Below, in pieces: positions 19,354 through 27,314 of a stretch of DNA of 38,668 nucleotides (its first letter is position 1; each line of letters starts with the position of its first letter). A program made the position numbers and the translations under genes. Source of the stretch: Acidobacteriota bacterium (GTDB taxonomy: Bacteria; Acidobacteriota; Terriglobia; Terriglobales; Acidobacteriaceae); the NCBI GenBank assembly GCA_021780075.1, contig JAJXZL010000027.1, positions 1-38,668 of the forward strand, given 5' to 3'. The notes under the pieces are model-generated. The model did no database searches. It had not been told where the DNA came from and was given only the letters and a program-made list of their open reading frames with translations.

Positions 19354-21867
19354 ATGCAATCGGACCCTTCTCCCAGTGCTTCCGTGATGGAAGCTTTGAC
19401 TGAGATTGCTCTTAACCTGCGATGGTCATGGAATCATGCTGCCGATGACCTGTGGAGCCACCTCGACCCAGAGCTGTGGGAACTTACGCGGAATCCCTGG
19501 GTCATGCTGCAAACCGTCTCCCAGGAAAAACTCGACTCCCTGATGTCCGACAAAGAATTCCGCATCAAGATCGACGAAATCGCCAGTAGGCGCGAGTGGC
19601 GTGAACAGTCTTCAAGCTGGTTCCAGAGCGCGTACAAGGAACCCCCATTCAACAGCGTGGCTTACTTCAGCATGGAATTCATGTTGAGCGACGCCCTGCC
19701 AATCTATTCCGGCGGCTTGGGCAATGTGGCTGGCGATCAGCTCAAGGCCGCCAGCGACCTTGGCGTTCCAGTGGTGGGCGTGGGCCTGCTGTACCAGGTT
19801 GGCTATTTCCGCCAGCGCATCGACGCTGAAGGACGACAACAGGCCCTCTATCCCTTTAACGACCCCGGACAACTTCCCATTCGGCCCGTTCGCCAGGCAA
19901 ACGGCGAGTGGCTGCGCATCGCGATCGACCTGCCCGGCTTCCGCTTGTGGATTCGCGCCTGGCAGGTTGAAGCAGGCCGCGCAAAACTCTACCTGCTCGA
20001 CACCAACGACCCGGCAAATCTGCCCGAATACCGTGGCATCACGAGCGAACTCTACGGCGGCGGGCCGGAGTTACGCATCACGCAGGAACTGATTCTCGGC
20101 ATCGGGGGATGGCGGCTGCTCAGCGCCCTTGGGATTCGCCCTCAGGTCTGTCACCTCAATGAAGGCCATGCAGCCTTCGCTGTCCTCGAGCGGGCGCGCG
20201 ACTACATGGAACAGGCAAAGGTGCCGTTCGACACCGCGCTCACGATCACCCGCGCTGGCAACCTGTTCACAACGCACACGCCAGTTGAGGCTGGTTTTGA
20301 CCGCTTTGCTCCCAACCTCGTGGAGCGGTATTTCCGGCGCTATGCGCAGGACTCCCTGCACATTCCCTTGCAGGATGTGCTGGCCCTGGGCAGGCAGAAC
20401 CCCTGCGATGAAACTGAGCCCTTCAGCATGGCTCTGCTGGCAATGCGCGGCAGCGGGGCCGTAAATGGCGTGAGCCGACTGCACGGCAAAGTGAGCCGTC
20501 AGCTATTCAAAAACATCTTCCCACGCTGGCCGGTTGAGGATGTTCCCATCAGTCACGTTACAAACGGGGTTCACGTTCCCATCTGGGACTCGGATGAGGC
20601 TGACAAGCTTTGGACTGAGGCTTGCGGCAGGCAGCGCTGGGACAGCGACCCGAAAACAATTTCTGAAGGCATGCAGCGCATATCAGATGAGCGCCTGTGG
20701 CGGATGCGCAGAGTCTCCCGCGAGAATCTCGTCAAGTTCATCCGCACGCGCTTGGCCCGTCAGGTTGCGGGCCATGGCGCATCGGAAGAGGAAATCGCGG
20801 CGACGCAACGCATTTTTGAGCCCGATGCACTCACCTTGGGCTTTGCGCGCCGCTTCGCCCCTTACAAACGGCCCAATCTGCTACTGCACAATCCTGAGCG
20901 CCTGCTCGCAATTCTCACCAATACGCAGCGCCCGGTTCAGCTCGTAATCGCAGGCAAGGCCCATCCCCAGGACACTCGCGGTCAGGAAATGATCCGCAAC
21001 TGGATCGAGTTCATCCGCCACACGCCCGCACGTTCACAGGTGGTCTTCCTGGCCGACTACGACATGCGCATGAGCGAGCACCTGGTGCAGGGCGTCGATG
21101 TCTGGCTCAATACGCCGCGCCGACCTTGGGAGGCATGCGGCACAAGCGGCATGAAAGTCCTGGTCAACGGCGGCCTCAACCTCTCCGAACTGGACGGTTG
21201 GTGGGCCGAGGCCTATACGCCCGATGTGGGTTGGGCGCTTGGTGACGGCGGCGAGCACGGCGAGGACCCCGCCTGGGACGCCGCAGAAGCAGATCAACTC
21301 TATACGCTGCTCGAACAGGAAGTAATTCCGGAGTTCTACAGCCGCGATGAGTCCGGTGTGCCCACAGCATGGACGCACCGCATACGGGAAAGCCTCACCC
21401 ACCTCACGCCTGCATTTTCCGCTACGCGATGTGTACGCGAATACACCGAGACGCATTACGCGCCCCTGGCGGCCTCCTATCAGCGCCGAAGCGCCGAAGG
21501 ACACGCAACGGCAGATAGCTTAATCCAATGGCGCCGGCAGCTCTCCGACCACTGGTCCCGGCTGCGGTTCGGCTCTGTTCGCGTGGAGACAGAGGGCGAT
21601 GAACACCATTTCCAGGTGCAGGTCTACCTCAACGAAATCGGCCCCGACGGGGTTCAGGTGGAACTGTATGCTCAGGCGCTCGACGGCGGCGATCCTGTTC
21701 GCTACGTCATGACGCGAGGAGACGCCCTGGTGGGTGAGAGCGCCTGGCGTTATACGGCGGTAGTCCGTGCTGACAGGCCTGCCAGCGAATTTACTCCAAG
21801 GGTGGTGCCTTTCCACCCAGAGGCGTCTGTACCGCTCGAAGCGGCACAGATCCTTTGGTACAGGTAA
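19354..21867 (+). CDS. glgP: Alpha-glucan phosphorylase
   Basis: This GT35 enzyme (837 residues) releases glucose-1-phosphate from glycogen or maltodextrins with a pyridoxal-phosphate cofactor. The PLP-binding lysine is in EACGTSGMKVLVNGG, residue 601. Other family segments are VAYFSMEFMLSDALPIYSGG near the N-terminus, CHLNEGHAAFAVLER, and RFAPYKRPNLLL with GKAHPQD. These features fit the alpha-glucan family phosphorylase branch that is more distant from animal glycogen phosphorylase. I chose ATG 19354, which has TGGAGA six bases upstream; ATG 19342 is a possible alternative. It stands alone between two hairpins. The roughly 300 bases upstream hold only the gltD hairpin and no other gene that I can see. 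Confidence 0.95.
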   Translation: MQSDPSPSASVMEALTEIALNLRWSWNHAADDLWSHLDPELWELTRNPWVMLQTVSQEKLDSLMSDKEFRIKIDEIASRREWREQSSSWFQSAYKEPPFNSVAYFSMEFMLSDALPIYSGGLGNVAGDQLKAASDLGVPVVGVGLLYQVGYFRQRIDAEGRQQALYPFNDPGQLPIRPVRQANGEWLRIAIDLPGFRLWIRAWQVEAGRAKLYLLDTNDPANLPEYRGITSELYGGGPELRITQELILGIGGWRLLSALGIRPQVCHLNEGHAAFAVLERARDYMEQAKVPFDTALTITRAGNLFTTHTPVEAGFDRFAPNLVERYFRRYAQDSLHIPLQDVLALGRQNPCDETEPFSMALLAMRGSGAVNGVSRLHGKVSRQLFKNIFPRWPVEDVPISHVTNGVHVPIWDSDEADKLWTEACGRQRWDSDPKTISEGMQRISDERLWRMRRVSRENLVKFIRTRLARQVAGHGASEEEIAATQRIFEPDALTLGFARRFAPYKRPNLLLHNPERLLAILTNTQRPVQLVIAGKAHPQDTRGQEMIRNWIEFIRHTPARSQVVFLADYDMRMSEHLVQGVDVWLNTPRRPWEACGTSGMKVLVNGGLNLSELDGWWAEAYTPDVGWALGDGGEHGEDPAWDAAEADQLYTLLEQEVIPEFYSRDESGVPTAWTHRIRESLTHLTPAFSATRCVREYTETHYAPLAASYQRRSAEGHATADSLIQWRRQLSDHWSRLRFGSVRVETEGDEHHFQVQVYLNEIGPDGVQVELYAQALDGGDPVRYVMTRGDALVGESAWRYTAVVRADRPASEFTPRVVPFHPEASVPLEAAQILWYR

Positions 21868-21874
21868 TCGGCAT

Positions 21875-21916
21875 GATCTGCGGCATGCACCTACCCGAGT
21901 CTGCATGCCGCAGATC
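21875..21916 (+). terminator. Perfect 15-bp hairpin after glgP, without U-tract
   Basis: GATCTGCGGCATGCA (21875-21889) and TGCATGCCGCAGATC (21902-21916) are perfect inverted repeats with a 12-base loop, seven bases after the glgP stop. The stem is very stable, yet the following bases (GCCTTAACG) are not a T-run. It is probably a transcription-end or mRNA-protecting hairpin. Confidence 0.5.
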
Positions 21917-22338
21917 GCCTTAACGCATTTAGTATCAATACGCTATAAAATATTTCCCAAGAGGAGCAGTGCACATTTCGCCGCGCTTTAAGTCGTGCGC
22001 CGCGCACTATGCTGATGTGAATAATCAGGTTCCGTCACTGCGACTCGGTTCCGGCTGCTCCACAAGCGAGCCAAATATCTCTTTGCAACTCATTCAGCCT
22101 CACGCGAATGCCATCTCGAGTAGAATGAAGATGTCGATCCAAGCCATTCCGGGGATAGCTTTGGCGGGGGAAGCCTGTGCTTAATCAGGGATTAAAAATT
22201 GGCAGGCATCATCAAAGATTGGGGGGGTGCAGAGACGACCTTTCCGGCGGTTTTGCATCAAAGATAGTGACAGGTATCGTGCGGCGATGAACAACCGTGC
22301 TGCATTTGTCATGCTTGGCGCCCCACTTCACAACAAAA
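21917..22338. other. Intergenic region between glgP and a membrane-protein gene
   Basis: I see no convincing gene. A promoter-like pair lies at 21920-21949. A GTG-started frame at 21969-22184 follows a GAGGAG placed too close to it, and its composition looks random. A 10-bp direct repeat CATCAAAGAT occurs at 22210-22219 and 22256-22265, and there is a G7 run at 22221-22227. The region may be a long 5' leader of the next gene. Confidence 0.4.
21920..21949 (+). promoter_or_regulatory. Candidate sigma70 promoter
   Basis: TTAACG (-35, 21920-21925) and TATAAA (-10, 21944-21949) are separated by 18 bases in a locally AT-rich segment, right after the glgP hairpin. It would drive transcription toward the membrane-protein gene at 22339. 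Confidence 0.4.
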
Positions 22339-22749
22339 ATGGTTTACTCGTCTAAAAATCGGGTTGGTTCTCTGCGGCTCGTCCTAGGATTGGCAGGCTT
22401 GGCATTTTCTGTGTTTTTGTGGGGCCTGGGATACAAACTGTCTCTTTATGAGCCCACACAAGGGCATTTCCATCGGATTCCGAGAGCAAAATTGCTTTCA
22501 GAAGCTGAGCGCCCCAGCATCGCTTTCGCTTCCATGGATCCAGGCAGACCAGTAGAAGCCATCCACAGAATACGGGGGGGCTTCGAAAGCGCATTTCTGT
22601 CCTTCTTGTTTACTTTCTTCACTTTCGCTGAATTCATTACGGGGTTGCGGGCCACAGAAAACGGCCATCCAAGACCGCGGCTCTGCGCTGTACGGTTCGG
22701 CACCTTTCTCTTCCGTCCCCCTCCCTGCCTTGTAGCGTTGAAGCCATAA
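22339..22749 (+). CDS. Small conserved-looking membrane protein of unknown function (136 residues)
   Basis: From ATG 22339 the product starts with a short basic tail and a clear transmembrane segment (LRLVLGLAGLAFSVFLWGLG) followed by YKLSLYEP. A linker contains HRIPRAKLLSEAERPS. A second hydrophobic stretch, FLSFLFTFFTFAEFI, lies near residue 90. The C-terminus reads FGTFLFRPPP. By memory, short acidobacterial proteins share the pattern FLWGLGYKLSLY, the PxAKLLS(E/K)xERP segment and a terminal FRPPP, so I consider it a real lineage-specific gene. The start is uncertain: a GTG at 22297 is in frame and neither start has a strong ribosome site. It lies 126 bases before the efflux operon. No function can be assigned. 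Confidence 0.58.
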   Translation: MVYSSKNRVGSLRLVLGLAGLAFSVFLWGLGYKLSLYEPTQGHFHRIPRAKLLSEAERPSIAFASMDPGRPVEAIHRIRGGFESAFLSFLFTFFTFAEFITGLRATENGHPRPRLCAVRFGTFLFRPPPCLVALKP

Positions 22750-22875
22750 TCTTCGACCACTGTTGGTTCCAGCCATGTCGCAACCGTCGGCCACGATATG
22801 GTGCTTTCCCCTCTAGAACCTGTACAGCCATCGATCACGCGCCGACCAGAAACTTACTCATAGGTGCAATAGACA

Positions 22876-24123
22876 ATGTGGAAGCGATTCTCATTCCTCC
22901 TCCTTGCGGGGTTGACTTCGGTCGCAGCGTTGGGCACTGCGGCATGCGGTTCCAAATCCAACGGCTCCGATGCTCAAGCAGCAGTGGTGCCCTCGGCCTC
23001 AGTGGCCGCTGTCAAGCGGGGCTCCATCGTGCACACCTTAAGTCTGGCTGGACAGTTTCAGCCATACCAGGTGGTGGATGTTCACGCCAAAGTGTCCGGA
23101 TATATCAAGGACATTTATGTCGACATTGGCGATAAGGTGCATGAAGGCCAGGTGCTGGCTATTCTCGAAGTGCCCGAGCTCAACGCTCAGTTAAAGGGAA
23201 CAGTCGCCGATGTGGCCCAGAGCAAGGATGAGATCGTTCGCGCCGAGCACGAAGTTGCTCGCGCCAAGTCGGTACATGCCGCTCTGCATGCGGACTATGC
23301 CCGGCTCAAACAGGCGTCCCAGGCCCAACCCGGCTTGATTGCGCAGCAGGAACTTGACGACGCGCAGGCTAAAGATCTGGCCTCGGAGGCACAGATCGAT
23401 GCAGCCAAGTCTGCCCTGGCCGCGGACAAGCAGAAGTCTGCTGCCTCCGTTGCCAACAATGAGCGCGTGAGCGCGCTTGAAGACTACACCAAGGTCACGG
23501 CACCGCTCGACGGCGTCATCATCTGGCGCTACGCAGATACCGGCGCGCTGATTCAGGCTGGCACATCATCTGACACGCAGTCGCTTCCTATCGTCAAGCT
23601 CTCGCAGAGCGGGCTGCTTCGCCTGCGTCTGCCCGTACCAGAAGATGCTGTGTCCTACATTCATGAGGGAGCCACTGTGGATGTGCAAGTCGATGCAGTC
23701 CACCGTACATTTGCGGGCAAAGTGGTTCGCTTCACGCGCAACGTCAGCCTCGCCACGCGCACTATGGAAACGGAAATCGATGTCGAGAACAAGGACCTCT
23801 CACTGACACCGGGCATGTATGCGAATACAGCGATTCAATTGGAGCAGCATGATAATGTCCTTACCATTCCCGAACCTGCAGTCATTCAGGATGGAAATAA
23901 GACAACAGTCCTGGTGGTAGACAGCGATCATCGCGTGCAGATTCGCAATATCCAGATTGGCCTTCAGGGCTCAAATCGCGTTGAGGTCAAGTCCGGCCTT
24001 CAGGAAGGGGATCTGGTGATTACCGGAGCCCAGACGAATTACCAGTCGGGAGAAGTCGTAACGCCCAAACTGGAGCAAACATCACTGAATAATGGCATCA
24101 CTGAGCAATCCGGAGACGAGTAG
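22876..24123 (+). CDS. RND efflux periplasmic adaptor (membrane fusion protein)
   Basis: The 415-residue adaptor would bridge the inner-membrane RND permeases and the TolC-type channel. The N-terminus is a lipoprotein-type signal with Cys24 in GTAACGS, which predicts lipid anchoring in the inner membrane. The lipoyl/barrel-sandwich half-motifs are VDVHAKVSGYIKDIYVDIGD with KVHEGQVLAILEVPEL, and later YTKVTAPLDGVIIWRYADTG. Between them lies an alpha-helical hairpin rich in Ala, Glu and Lys (about residues 105-195). The beta-barrel and membrane-proximal domains follow (LRLRLPVPEDAVSYI; VEVKSGLQEGDLVITG). AGGTG precedes the ATG. It is first in a tight operon; the next gene starts two bases after its stop. 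Substrate is unknown. Confidence 0.92.
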   Translation: MWKRFSFLLLAGLTSVAALGTAACGSKSNGSDAQAAVVPSASVAAVKRGSIVHTLSLAGQFQPYQVVDVHAKVSGYIKDIYVDIGDKVHEGQVLAILEVPELNAQLKGTVADVAQSKDEIVRAEHEVARAKSVHAALHADYARLKQASQAQPGLIAQQELDDAQAKDLASEAQIDAAKSALAADKQKSAASVANNERVSALEDYTKVTAPLDGVIIWRYADTGALIQAGTSSDTQSLPIVKLSQSGLLRLRLPVPEDAVSYIHEGATVDVQVDAVHRTFAGKVVRFTRNVSLATRTMETEIDVENKDLSLTPGMYANTAIQLEQHDNVLTIPEPAVIQDGNKTTVLVVDSDHRVQIRNIQIGLQGSNRVEVKSGLQEGDLVITGAQTNYQSGEVVTPKLEQTSLNNGITEQSGDE

Positions 24124-24125
24124 TA

Positions 24126-27100
24126 ATGCCAAAGTTCGCGCTTAAATATCCCTACTTCATCATCATGGCGTGCCTGGTTATCGTCGTAGTAGGGATAACC
24201 AACATTGCTGGAATGCCAGTCGATCTGTTTCCCAAGATCGATATTCCGGTTGTTGTGGTGGCGACATTTTATTCTGGCATGCCCCCAGAGCAAATTGAAG
24301 CTGACATCACGGATACATTCGAACGGTTCTTTACGCTGGGAAGCAATATCGACCATATCGAGTCGCGTTCGCTTACAGGCGTAAGTCTCATCAAGATTTA
24401 CTTCAAGCCGGGAACCGATGCGAATGCCGCGCTGAGTAATATTGCCAATCTCGCCATGGCCGATCTGCGGCGATTGCCGCCCGGCACCCTGCCTCCTGTC
24501 GTGCTTGGTATGGATGCCTCCAGTCAGCCGGTCTGCCTGGTTACGTTGAAGGGCGATGGCCTGAATGAAACAGACCTGAAAGATTTGGCTCAGTTTCAGG
24601 TAAGAAATCAAATTGCCAATGTGCCGGGAGCGTCCGTTCCGCAGCCCTTCGGCGGACGCTACCGCCAAATCATGGTCTATGTTGATCCGCTCAAGCTCGA
24701 AGCACACAACATGAGCCTGATGGACGTGGTCAGGGCGGTGAATTCATCCAACCTGATCCTGCCCGCTGGCGACGTGCGCATCGGGTCAAAAGACTACAAC
24801 ATCTACGCCAACAGTCAGGTGCCCACACCGGAACTGATTAACGATATGCCCCTGAAGTCGGTCGGAAATGCTTCCGTCCTCGTGGCAGACATCGGTAGGG
24901 CGGAAGATTCCGGAACTATTCAAACGAATATAGTGCGTATCGATGGACAGAAATCCGTCTATATCCCGGTGTTGAAGCAGGGTGGCGACAGCAACACGAT
25001 CACTATCGTGAATGGCATGAAGGATGCGATCAAGAATTTGGTCGATATCCCCGCTTCGCTCAAAACTGCCGTGGTCTTCGATCAGTCTGCCTTCGTGAAA
25101 TCCGCGTTGCGCAACCTGGGAAATGAAGGCGGCATCGGCCTTGTGCTGACTGCGCTCATGATTCTCCTCTTCCTCGGCAGCGTGCGCGCCACATTTGCCG
25201 TGCTGCTATCCATCCCACTTTCCGCGCTGGCAGCGTTCATTTGTATCCGCGCCGGCGGCGGATCCATCAATACCATGGTGCTCGCGGGGCTCGCGCTCGC
25301 ATTCTCGCGCCTGATTGATAACTCCGTCGTGGTGCTTGAAAACATCTTTCGCCACCTTGAGATGGGAGAACCGCCTGAAATCGCAGCCGAACTGGGCGGC
25401 AAGGAAGTTCAGCTCGCTGTCCTGGCCGCAACTTTCACAACCGCAATCGTCTTCTTCCCCGTCGCGCTTCTCAATGGAGTGAGCCGTTACCTCTTTACCG
25501 CGCTCGCTCTCACCGTGGTCTTTGCGCTCTTCGCGTCGTATGTAGTCGCCATGACTGTGGTGCCGCTGTATTGCGCACGATTCATCAAGCCAAATGAAGG
25601 CACGCGTGTAGCCGAAGAACAGGACGGCACGCTCATCGACCCAGACACCAGGCGCTCGATCTTTCAGCGCATCGTGCACGCATTCAATGAGTGGTTCCAG
25701 CAAATGCTTGAAAAGTACGTCCTCGCTGTGAATCGCACGATCCTCCGGCCCATTGCAACCACATCGACCATCCTCGGTGTGGTGCTTCTAAGCTTTGCGC
25801 TCTTCCCTCTCCTTGGACGTTCGTATTTTCCGCGCACTGACCCAGGGCAGTTCGTCATCAACATTCGGTGTCCTAGCGGAACGCGAATTGAGCTGAGCGA
25901 TAAATACATCGCGCAAGTTGAAAAAGAGATTCGGGCAACGGTTTCTCCAAAAGATCTGGACATGATCGTGTCCAACATCGGTATTACCCCGGACCTCTCT
26001 GCCATCTATACAAGCAACTCGTCGATGGACACAGCCTTCGTACAGGTCAGTCTCAAGGAAGGCCACAGGGTCGGCAGCTACGAATATATGCAGCGCGTCA
26101 GGCGCAAGCTCGCGCAGGATATGCCCCAATTGACAACCTATTTTCAGGCGGGCGGCCTTGTCGATTCGGTCATTAATCAGGGATTGCCTGCTCCAATCGA
26201 CATACAGATAAGCGGCAACGACATGGATCAGTCGTATGCCATCGCGCAGCAGATTGCCTTGCAGGTGAAGACGCTCAAAAATGTCAGCGATGTCCTGATT
26301 CCCCAGAACCTTAACTATCCGGGACTCTCGCTGGATATTGATCGCGAACGGGCCAGCCTTATTGGCTTGTCGCCAAAGGAAGTCGTCGACAACGTGATTA
26401 CGGCGATGACCTCCAATGGCATGATCGCGCCCAGCTATTGGATCGACCCGCAAACCGGCAACAACTATATGCTTACAGTCCAATATTTCGACAAGAAGAT
26501 CGCTCATATGACCATGGACGACTTCAAGCAAATACCGCTGCGGGCAAGCGGTGAGCCTGATTACACCCCGCTCCAGTCCGTTGCCTCTATCAAAACAATC
26601 AATACACCCACAGAGGTTGACCATTATCAGATCCGACGCATCATAGATGTCTATGTCATGCCGTCTACTGAAGCATTGCAGGGCGTAAACCGCGACGTAA
26701 ACAAAATCATAGCCAACGTTCAGGTCCCACAGAACGTACGCATTATCGTGCGAGGAACCGTCGTAAGCATGAATGAATCATTCCTCAGATTCGGCATCGG
26801 CCTGGTTCTCTCGGTTGCCCTGGTCTACCTCATCCTGATGGCCCAGTTCACGTCGTTTGTCGATCCGTTCATTATCCTCATGGCGATCCCGCCCGGATTG
26901 TCAGGGGTGCTGATCATTCTTCTCCTCACGCACAGCACGCTCAACATCATGTCCCTCATGGGCGTCATCATGATGACCGGCATCGTTGTGTCAAACAGCA
27001 TCCTTATCGTTGAGTTTGCGGGCCATTTGCACGAAGAAGGCCTGGCAGTCGCTGAAGCAGTTGTGCAGTCGTGCAAGATCCGGTTGCGCCCTATCCTCAT

Positions 27101-27314
27101 GACCTCACTCGCTACGCTCTTGGGCATGATCCCCATGGCGCTCGGGCTGGAAGCAGGTAGTGAACAGTATGCGCCACTGGCGCGTGCAATCATCGGTGGT
27201 CTTGGAGTCTCCGTCGTAGTCACGGTATTCCTTGTCCCCGCCGTTTACCTGATCATCCACAGTAAGCGAGATAGACAGGCTCGACCAGAGCCGGAGATGA
27301 GCATTCATGCCTAA
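24126..27314 (+). CDS. RND efflux permease, copy 1 (Asp-Asn in TM4)
   Basis: This 1062-residue inner-membrane proton-driven exporter belongs to the AcrB/HAE-like group. It has TM1 after MPKFALKYPYFIIMACLVIV, two large periplasmic loops (the first with FYSGMPPEQIEADITDTFER) and a twofold-repeated set of twelve membrane segments. In TM4 the proton-relay position reads RLIDNSVVVLEN, so Asp398 is kept while the second acidic residue is Asn399 (AcrB has Asp407-Asp408). In TM10, where AcrB has Lys940, the residue is Ser956 (GIVVSNSILIVEF). The following gene is a close paralogue and overlaps by eight bases. Asn399 could reduce or alter proton coupling, or be normal for this subfamily; the sequence alone cannot decide. 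It may form a mixed trimer with copy 2. Confidence 0.93.
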   Translation: MPKFALKYPYFIIMACLVIVVVGITNIAGMPVDLFPKIDIPVVVVATFYSGMPPEQIEADITDTFERFFTLGSNIDHIESRSLTGVSLIKIYFKPGTDANAALSNIANLAMADLRRLPPGTLPPVVLGMDASSQPVCLVTLKGDGLNETDLKDLAQFQVRNQIANVPGASVPQPFGGRYRQIMVYVDPLKLEAHNMSLMDVVRAVNSSNLILPAGDVRIGSKDYNIYANSQVPTPELINDMPLKSVGNASVLVADIGRAEDSGTIQTNIVRIDGQKSVYIPVLKQGGDSNTITIVNGMKDAIKNLVDIPASLKTAVVFDQSAFVKSALRNLGNEGGIGLVLTALMILLFLGSVRATFAVLLSIPLSALAAFICIRAGGGSINTMVLAGLALAFSRLIDNSVVVLENIFRHLEMGEPPEIAAELGGKEVQLAVLAATFTTAIVFFPVALLNGVSRYLFTALALTVVFALFASYVVAMTVVPLYCARFIKPNEGTRVAEEQDGTLIDPDTRRSIFQRIVHAFNEWFQQMLEKYVLAVNRTILRPIATTSTILGVVLLSFALFPLLGRSYFPRTDPGQFVINIRCPSGTRIELSDKYIAQVEKEIRATVSPKDLDMIVSNIGITPDLSAIYTSNSSMDTAFVQVSLKEGHRVGSYEYMQRVRRKLAQDMPQLTTYFQAGGLVDSVINQGLPAPIDIQISGNDMDQSYAIAQQIALQVKTLKNVSDVLIPQNLNYPGLSLDIDRERASLIGLSPKEVVDNVITAMTSNGMIAPSYWIDPQTGNNYMLTVQYFDKKIAHMTMDDFKQIPLRASGEPDYTPLQSVASIKTINTPTEVDHYQIRRIIDVYVMPSTEALQGVNRDVNKIIANVQVPQNVRIIVRGTVVSMNESFLRFGIGLVLSVALVYLILMAQFTSFVDPFIILMAIPPGLSGVLIILLLTHSTLNIMSLMGVIMMTGIVVSNSILIVEFAGHLHEEGLAVAEAVVQSCKIRLRPILMTSLATLLGMIPMALGLEAGSEQYAPLARAIIGGLGVSVVVTVFLVPAVYLIIHSKRDRQARPEPEMSIHA
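26926..27010 (+). repeat. 85-bp tract identical to 30083-30167 (copy A)
   Basis: Every base from T26926 to T27010 matches the equivalent stretch in the second RND gene. It begins TCACGCACAGC and ends CCTTATCGT, covering TM9-TM10 codons. Flanking codons on both sides differ at many synonymous sites. Confidence 0.9.

Noticed and set aside
21969..22184. GTG-started 71-residue frame after glgP
   Set aside because: GAGGAG is only two or three bases from the GTG and the sequence looks non-coding; kept only as part of the intergenic description.
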